DNA from: JBDRZD01 sp964623395
Lineage (GTDB): Bacteria; Hydrothermota; Hydrothermia; Hydrothermales; Hydrothermaceae
NCBI GenBank assembly: GCA_964623395.1
Contig: CAZUSI010000049.1
Location: forward strand, 1 to 11,242
DNA length: 11,242 nucleotides
Direction: 5' to 3'
Of this stretch, positions 6,515-11,242 are shown in pieces. Within the stretch, counting starts at the first letter, position 1. Every line of letters begins with the position of its first letter. The notes under the pieces are model-generated. The model did no database searches and was not told where the DNA came from. It was given only the letters and a program-made list of their open reading frames with translations. A program made the position numbers and the translations under genes.

Positions 6515-8581
6515 TTATGCAAAATCATGCCATTCTGGTTCTTCTTTTTCAAGTAAATAAAAACCATTTTCAGGATACCTTTCAGAAATTTTATTTTCAA
6601 GGCATAAAAATACATAAATTTTTTCTCCTGGAAAATTCAATTTTGTCTCAACAATTTTTGAAATTTTTATTTCTCCATCAACCTCTCCTTTTTTTATCAA
6701 TTCCTTCTTTGAAATGCTTATAAAAATTTCTCTTTTTTCACTTTCCATTCCAATTATTATTTTAAATCCCTCATTTAAAATTTCTTCCATATTTTTTATT
6801 CCATCAATCCTTATACATAAATTCCCTTCTTCATCCCATCCATAATAAAGGTATTTTAAAACTGATTTTTTATTAATTGAAAGAGGAATTATTCCTCCAT
6901 TTGCCCATTCATAAAAATTAGTTATTTTACCATCTATAACAGGATATAAATATCCTGTTGGTTTTTTAATATAAATTCTATATGCTTTTCCCTTTATTGG
7001 TTTTTCAAGAAAAAGTGGATAAGGAATATTTAAATTTCTATAAACATTTTTTAAATGTTCTCTAAATAAAAAATCAAATTCAGGAGCATAAAAGGTTGGA
7101 TTATCATGTCCAAACCACCAAAAGAAATCACTTCCTTCTGAAAAAAACATTGATAGAAATGATTTTTCATTTTCAAATATTTTTTCCTTTAAATCTTCTC
7201 TTACTTTTTTCAAAAATTCCCATCCTTCATTCTTTTCCTCATCACCCATCCATGTTAAAAAATCACCCCTTATCCAAGAACCAGGATGAATTTTTTTTAA
7301 TTCCCTTTTATCTTTAAAATTTAAACCCTCTTCAAAAAAGGAAAAATTTATAAAATCTTTTTTTGAAAGAATTTCATAAAATTTTTTTAAAAATAAAATT
7401 CCTCCCTTTTTATAATAAGGCCATGGATTTTCACCATCAAGTATTATAGAAATCCATAAATTTTCATCAATATCTTTTATTTTCTTTAAATAATTTAAAA
7501 AATCGTTTATTGCTTCATCCTCATTATAATTTTTATAAACAAAGCCAATTCTATCAGAAATTTCCCTGTCTCTAAAAAATACTACTATTTCACCATCTTT
7601 CCCTTTAAAAACATAAGGTTTATAAAGGTCTCTTTTAACAAAATCCTTTATCCTTAATTCTTCCCCTATGCTCTTTGAAAGGACATTTTCACATGAAAAT
7701 GTATATAAAATTTTCTTTTTAATTAAAAGATTTAATGTATTTTCACATATTGAACCTTCTGAAGGCCATATCCCTTTAATTTCTAAATTAAATTCTTTTT
7801 TAAAAAAGGAAATTGCCATATCAATTTGTTTTTCTGCATCCTCTAAATTTGAAAATTTAATTTTTTTATCCTTTAAATGTGGGGTTGATTTTTCAAAGGA
7901 ATCTGAATCAATTAGAAGTGGTAAAATTGGATGAGAAAAAGGACTTGTTGTTATTTCAATCTTTTTTAAATAAATTAATTTTTTATAAATTTTTTCAACT
8001 TCCTTTATAGTTTCTAAGGCAATTTTTAAAAGAATTTCCTTATCCTCTTCACTAAAATTTTTCCTTTTATTTGAAAATTCCCTTAAAATTTCATTTTCCT
8101 CTTTAATAATTTCAGAAAAAGAAGAAAAAAGAAAATAAAAGGATATATCCCTTAGCTCATCATTTGAAAAATATTTAACTTTTTCTTCAAGCCCAAGGAC
8201 ACTCCCCCTTTTCATAAATAAATATTTAAATCTTTCATAAGGAAAAATTTGATTTTCATAATTTAAAGAGAAAAAATTTCTTAAAATAAATATTTTTTCA
8301 TCCTCTTCCATATCCTCAGGTCTTTTCTTATAAATTTCAATCCATTTATCAAAAAATTTTCCTTCAATATATTTTTTAATTTGAAACCAGAGTATTGGTG
8401 TTATGTTAAAACTTACTTTAACATTAGGAGGGGAGTCAAGTAAAATTCTTCCCATATCATAATATTCTCTTATTGAATGTAAAAATGTCCATGGAAAAAA
8501 GAAATATTCTCTATCAGGTTCTAAAATTAAATAAGAAGGTTGGTGAAAATGCCAGAGAATTGAAAGATTTATTTTTTTCAT
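6515..8581 (-). CDS. Glycoside hydrolase family 57 alpha-amylase/amylopullulanase-like protein
   Basis: A 688-residue GH57 protein. These are retaining alpha-glucan-acting enzymes, common in thermophiles. All five family motif regions are visible: HFHQP (11-15); IEITTSPFSHPILPLL (208-223); GIWPSEGSICE (270-280) with Glu275 as expected nucleophile; ILDGENPW (380-387) with Asp382 as expected acid/base; and EFDFLFREHL (501-510). HQP in motif 1 fits the amylase/amylopullulanase group rather than GH57 branching enzymes. FFRDRE-ISDRIGF (335-347) and the FFWWFGHDN stretch (486-494) are also typical, although the latter is more often WYGDDH. Residues from about 530 form a beta-rich C-terminal domain common in this subgroup. 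No signal peptide is seen, so it probably works in the cytosol on stored glycogen or maltodextrin. It is the first gene of a unit with galT and divergent from glgA. Precise activity (hydrolase, debranching or transferase) is not decidable here. Confidence 0.93.
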   Translation of the reverse strand: MKKINLSILWHFHQPSYLILEPDREYFFFPWTFLHSIREYYDMGRILLDSPPNVKVSFNITPILWFQIKKYIEGKFFDKWIEIYKKRPEDMEEDEKIFILRNFFSLNYENQIFPYERFKYLFMKRGSVLGLEEKVKYFSNDELRDISFYFLFSSFSEIIKEENEILREFSNKRKNFSEEDKEILLKIALETIKEVEKIYKKLIYLKKIEITTSPFSHPILPLLIDSDSFEKSTPHLKDKKIKFSNLEDAEKQIDMAISFFKKEFNLEIKGIWPSEGSICENTLNLLIKKKILYTFSCENVLSKSIGEELRIKDFVKRDLYKPYVFKGKDGEIVVFFRDREISDRIGFVYKNYNEDEAINDFLNYLKKIKDIDENLWISIILDGENPWPYYKKGGILFLKKFYEILSKKDFINFSFFEEGLNFKDKRELKKIHPGSWIRGDFLTWMGDEEKNEGWEFLKKVREDLKEKIFENEKSFLSMFFSEGSDFFWWFGHDNPTFYAPEFDFLFREHLKNVYRNLNIPYPLFLEKPIKGKAYRIYIKKPTGYLYPVIDGKITNFYEWANGGIIPLSINKKSVLKYLYYGWDEEGNLCIRIDGIKNMEEILNEGFKIIIGMESEKREIFISISKKELIKKGEVDGEIKISKIVETKLNFPGEKIYVFLCLENKISERYPENGFYLLEKEEPEWHDFA

Positions 8582-8619
8582 AAAAATTAATTATAATTTA
8601 TCTTTTTGAAAAAAATCAA
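8582..8619 (-). promoter_or_regulatory. Promoter of GH57-galT unit, nearly leaderless
   Basis: On the minus strand, -35 TTGATT (8619-8614), an 18-bp spacer and a perfect -10 TATAAT (8595-8590) precede the GH57 ATG (8581). The -10 hexamer lies at -14 to -9 from the ATG, so the start of transcription should fall within about 0 to 3 bases of the start codon. No SD can fit. It has the same -35 hexamer, spacer and -10 hexamer as the promoter at 5445-5474. Confidence 0.6.
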
Positions 8620-8641
8620 CTCCTTACTTTAAAATTTTAAT
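8606..8641 (+). promoter_or_regulatory. Promoter of glgA-glgC, predicted leaderless
   Basis: On the plus strand, -35 TTGAAA (8606-8611), an 18-bp spacer and -10 TAAAAT (8630-8635), then six bases to the glgA ATG at 8642. The -10 sits at -12 to -7 from the ATG, as in the pyrG-operon promoter. The box is weaker than TATAAT. Its -35 region interleaves with that of the divergent GH57 promoter, so one polymerase should exclude another. Confidence 0.5.
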
Positions 8642-10069
8642 ATGAAAGTGGCTTATCTTTCAGCAGAAGTTTATCCCTTTTCAAAGGTTGGGGGGCTTGC
8701 AGATGTTGCCGGTTCTCTCCCTTTTTTATTAAAAAAGAATGGGATTGAAATAATAGTTTTAACTCCCTTTTATTCAAAATTTACTTCCATAGAGAAATTT
8801 AAAATTTCAGATGAAATAAATTATAAAGTTTCCTTTGATAATAAAATATATGATTTAAAATGCTATAAAATAAATTATAAAAATCTTGATGTTTTTTTAA
8901 TAAAGGAAGAAAATTTTTTTGGTAAAGATTATATATATGTCTCAAAAAATTCTATTGATGATCAGTATAAAAGATTCGCCTTTTTTTCCTATTCATCTAT
9001 TTTATTTTTAAAAAATATAAATTTTAAACCTGATATAATTCATCTGAATGATTGGCATACTTCATTTTTATCAATTTATTTAAAAGAAAATTTTAAAGAT
9101 GACGATTTTTTCAAAAAAACAAAGATACTTTTAACAATTCACAATTTATCCTATCAGGGAATATATGAAGAAGGTGTTTTAAAGGAGATAAATTTAAATG
9201 AGAATTTAAAGGATAAACTTTATTTTTATGGAAAAATAAATTTTTTAAAGGGTGGAATCATTTTTTCTGATTTTATAAACACTGTTAGTCCTTCTTATGC
9301 AAAGGAAATATTGACAAAGGAATTTGGATGTGGTCTTGAAGAAATTTTAAATAAGAAAAAAGATAGAGTATATGGAATTTTGAATGGAATTGATTATGAT
9401 GAATGGTCACCTAAGAATGATAAAGATATTTTTAAAAATTATGATAAGGAAAATGTTGAAGTAAAATGGGAGAATAAAAAATTTTTGGAAAGAGAAATTT
9501 TTGGAAATGAAAGTAATAATATGTTGATTGGTATGATTGCAAGATTAACATATCAAAAGGGGATTGATTTACTCTTAGAAAGTTTTGATGAATTTTTTAA
9601 AAGGGATTTAAGATTTATTTTGCTTGCAGAGGGTGAAGAAAAATATGTAAAGCCCTTAAAGGATTATGAAAAAAAATATAAGGATAAATTTAGGTTTTTT
9701 AATGAATTTAATTTAAAACTTTCAAGAAAAATATATGGGGCTTGTGATTTATTTTTAATACCTTCCCGTTTTGAACCATGTGGACTTACTCAAATGATAG
9801 CAGCAAGATATGGAACACCTTCTCTTGGTTTTAAAGTGGGAGGAATTAAAGATACTATTGTTGATTATGATGAAGGTGGATATGGATTTTTATTTGATAA
9901 ATATGATAAAGAAAGTTTTATTAAAAAATTGGATAGGGCAATAAGTGTTTATAAAAATAAAGGGGAATGGAAAAAGATAATTAAAAAATGTATGGAAATT
10001 GATTTTTCATGGGAAAAAAGAAGTTTGGAATATATAAAACTTTATAAAAAGATTTATGAAGAACTTTAG
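8642..10069 (+). CDS. glgA: Glycogen synthase, ADP-glucose type (GT5)
   Basis: GlgA transfers glucose from ADP-glucose to the non-reducing end of alpha-1,4-glucan in the cytosol. At 475 residues it has the usual length for bacterial GT5. The N-terminal Rossmann domain starts MKVAYLSAEVYPFSKVGGLADV, with Lys15 of the KxGGL ADP-glucose motif, and contains HLNDWHT and IHNLSYQGIY. The C-terminal domain has GMIARLTYQKGIDLL with Arg301 and Lys306 (aligned with E. coli R300/K305), IPSRFEPCGLTQM with catalytic-type Glu378, and VGGIKDTI. All key residues are intact. The start at 8642 fits both the family N-terminus and the promoter six bases upstream. The end overlaps glgC by 14 bp. Both enzymes of the ADP-glucose route are thus co-expressed, and the divergent GH57-galT unit completes a glucan module. 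Confidence 0.96.
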   Translation: MKVAYLSAEVYPFSKVGGLADVAGSLPFLLKKNGIEIIVLTPFYSKFTSIEKFKISDEINYKVSFDNKIYDLKCYKINYKNLDVFLIKEENFFGKDYIYVSKNSIDDQYKRFAFFSYSSILFLKNINFKPDIIHLNDWHTSFLSIYLKENFKDDDFFKKTKILLTIHNLSYQGIYEEGVLKEINLNENLKDKLYFYGKINFLKGGIIFSDFINTVSPSYAKEILTKEFGCGLEEILNKKKDRVYGILNGIDYDEWSPKNDKDIFKNYDKENVEVKWENKKFLEREIFGNESNNMLIGMIARLTYQKGIDLLLESFDEFFKRDLRFILLAEGEEKYVKPLKDYEKKYKDKFRFFNEFNLKLSRKIYGACDLFLIPSRFEPCGLTQMIAARYGTPSLGFKVGGIKDTIVDYDEGGYGFLFDKYDKESFIKKLDRAISVYKNKGEWKKIIKKCMEIDFSWEKRSLEYIKLYKKIYEEL

Positions 10070-11242
10070 AAATTTAAAAATTTTGGCATTTGTTCTTGCA
10101 GGGGGAAGAGGGGAAAGACTTTATCCATTAACAAAGTATAGGACAAAACCTGCTGTTCCCTTTGGTGGAAAATATAGAATAATAGATTTTGTTTTATCAA
10201 ATTTAACAAATTCTGAAATTTTATCAATTTATATTTTAACTCAATATAAAGCACAAAGCTTAACTGAACACATTGAACAGGGATGGCAACTTGGTTCTGC
10301 ATTAAGGGGAAGAAACTTTTTTATAACAATTGCACCTGCTCAAATGTGGACAGGTGAGCACTGGTATCTTGGAACAGCAGATGCTGTTTATCAAAATTTG
10401 CATCTTTTATCAAATTTTGACCCTGATATTGTGCTTGTTTTTGCAGCAGACCATGTTTATAAAATGGATGTATCACAGATGCTTTTATTCCATTTGGAAA
10501 AGGATGCTGATTTAACAATTTCTGGAACACCTTTTGAAATTGAAAAGATTTCCCAGTATGGAATTATATGTTGTGATGAAAATGGGAAAATATGTGGATT
10601 TTGGGAAAAACCAAAATTTTTGCCAGAAGAGGCAAAAGATAAAAAATTGCTTGCATCAATGGGAAATTACATTTTTAAAAGAGAATTCCTTGAAGAAGTT
10701 CTTATTGAAGATGCAAAAAACAAAGATAGCACCCATGACTTTGGAAAGGATATTTTACCAAAAATTTATAAAAATTCAAATTGCTTTGTATATGATTTTT
10801 CAAAAAATAAAATAAAAAATGAACCTTTTCCTTATTGGAGGGATGTTGGAACAATAAGGGAATATTATGAAGCACATCTTGATATTTTAGAAGGGAAATT
10901 AAATCTTCATAATCCTGATTGGCCAATAAGGACTGTAAGTTATAGAGACCCACCCCTTTATGTAGCAAAAGGAGCAAGTATTGAAAATTCTTTAATTGCA
11001 GAAGGGACAAAAATTTTTAAAGGTGCAAAGGTTATAAATTCAATAATAAGTAGAAATTGTATAATAGAGGAAAATTCAATAGTTGAAAATTCAATACTTC
11101 ATTATGGTGTAAGGGTTTTGGAAAATGCAATAGTTAGAAAATGTATAGTTGATAAATTTGGAATTATTGAAAAAAATGATAATGTTAGAGAAAATTTAAA
11201 GGAAAACTATTTCATTGATGGAGAAATAATAATAATACCTTC
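10056..11242 (+). CDS. glgC: Glucose-1-phosphate adenylyltransferase, C-terminal end cut by window edge
   Basis: GlgC makes ADP-glucose from glucose-1-phosphate and ATP, the committed step of glycogen synthesis. The frame is open from ATG 10056 to the right edge with no stop (395 full codons); family members run about 400-430, so little is missing. Visible: LAGGRGERLYPLT, KPAVPFGGKYRIIDFVLSN, WYLGTADAVYQN, FAADHVYKMD, FWEKP (substrate Lys region), MGNYIFKREFL, HDFGKDILP and WRDVGTIREYYEAH. From about residue 305 the hexapeptide-like Ile/Val/Ala periodicity of the left-handed beta-helix domain begins. The ATG at 10056 lies inside the end of glgA. The next in-frame possibility, TTG 10083, would leave only one residue before the conserved AFVLAGG strand. 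No SD is evident, so coupling to glgA translation is likely. Allosteric control cannot be read from the sequence. Confidence 0.95.
   Translation, partial: MKNFRNLKILAFVLAGGRGERLYPLTKYRTKPAVPFGGKYRIIDFVLSNLTNSEILSIYILTQYKAQSLTEHIEQGWQLGSALRGRNFFITIAPAQMWTGEHWYLGTADAVYQNLHLLSNFDPDIVLVFAADHVYKMDVSQMLLFHLEKDADLTISGTPFEIEKISQYGIICCDENGKICGFWEKPKFLPEEAKDKKLLASMGNYIFKREFLEEVLIEDAKNKDSTHDFGKDILPKIYKNSNCFVYDFSKNKIKNEPFPYWRDVGTIREYYEAHLDILEGKLNLHNPDWPIRTVSYRDPPLYVAKGASIENSLIAEGTKIFKGAKVINSIISRNCIIEENSIVENSILHYGVRVLENAIVRKCIVDKFGIIEKNDNVRENLKENYFIDGEIIIIP

Noticed and set aside
6277..6723. Plus-strand open frame of 148 codons across the galT/GH57 junction
   Set aside because: It is antisense to two well-supported genes, with a composition expected from reverse-complemented coding DNA.
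8592..8597. TATAAT on the plus strand as the glgA -10 box
   Set aside because: It is just the other half of the palindrome ATTATAAT (8590-8597) used on the minus strand. A plus-strand -35 at 17-18 bp upstream would be TTATTT/TTTATT-like, which is poor. TTGAAA-18-TAAAAT fits better.
8582..8641. Riboswitch or long regulated leader before glgA or GH57
   Set aside because: The whole space is 60 bp and is taken up by two overlapping promoters that end at the start codons.
10066..10302. Minus-strand open frame opposite the start of glgC
   Set aside because: It lies antisense to the strongly conserved GlgC nucleotide-binding region, and the translation has no recognisable features.
10534..10815. 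Plus-strand open frame inside glgC
   Set aside because: It is a frame-shifted reading of the clearly conserved glgC sequence. The real glgC frame is continuous here, so no frameshift is needed.
1..11242. CRISPR array, insertion sequence, defence or prophage island
   Set aside because: The many A/T runs are irregular. I saw no evenly spaced repeats, transposase, integrase, terminal inverted repeats or effector-like genes. The content is metabolic and housekeeping.

Overview
The window is a very AT-rich, gene-dense stretch of bacterial chromosome holding nine protein genes. Intergenic spaces are 60 bp or less, and several neighbours overlap by 1 to 14 bp. Most likely it is a contig from an uncultured, probably thermophilic bacterium. 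The clues are Lys/Glu/Ile/Phe-rich proteins, a GH57 amylase, a 'thermophile-type' GalT, a bacterial ArsA with a C-terminal Hsp20-like domain, and a secreted protein ending in a FlgD-like Ig fold of the kind frequent in candidate phyla such as WOR-3. The phylum is an inference and is not shown by the sequence. Positions 1156-1255 are 100 Ns (a scaffold gap).

Region 1 (1-5474, all minus strand, read right to left) is one probable operon: a small exported protein (5438-4608), a ThiF/MoeB-type E1-like enzyme (4608-3607), pyrG (3610-1988), lgt (1998 into the gap), and an ArsA/Get3-type ATPase (1140 past the left edge). The first four are joined by 1 to 11 bp overlaps. A good sigma-70-type promoter sits immediately before the first gene, with its -10 box exactly at -12 to -7 from the ATG, which predicts a leaderless mRNA.

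Region 2 (5475-8581, minus strand) is a two-gene unit, GH57 amylase then galT. It has the only textbook Shine-Dalgarno sequence I found, in front of galT. Region 3 (8642-11242, plus strand) is glgA followed by an overlapping glgC that runs off the right edge. Regions 2 and 3 diverge from a 60-bp control segment carrying two overlapping back-to-back promoters, each placed to give a leaderless or nearly leaderless transcript. Together these four genes form a glycogen/alpha-glucan module: GlgC makes ADP-glucose, GlgA polymerises it, GH57 acts on the glucan, and the GalT-family enzyme may handle sugar nucleotides, possibly ADP-glucose itself.

I see no mobile element, CRISPR array, RNA gene or defence locus, and no clearly new multi-gene system. 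The most interesting signal is the repeated promoter arrangement (TTGAtt/TTGAAA, 18 bp, -10 box, ATG) at the first gene of every transcription unit, set against translational coupling or SD use at internal genes. Second is the GalT-family protein in a glycogen cluster with features of ADP-glucose phosphorylases.
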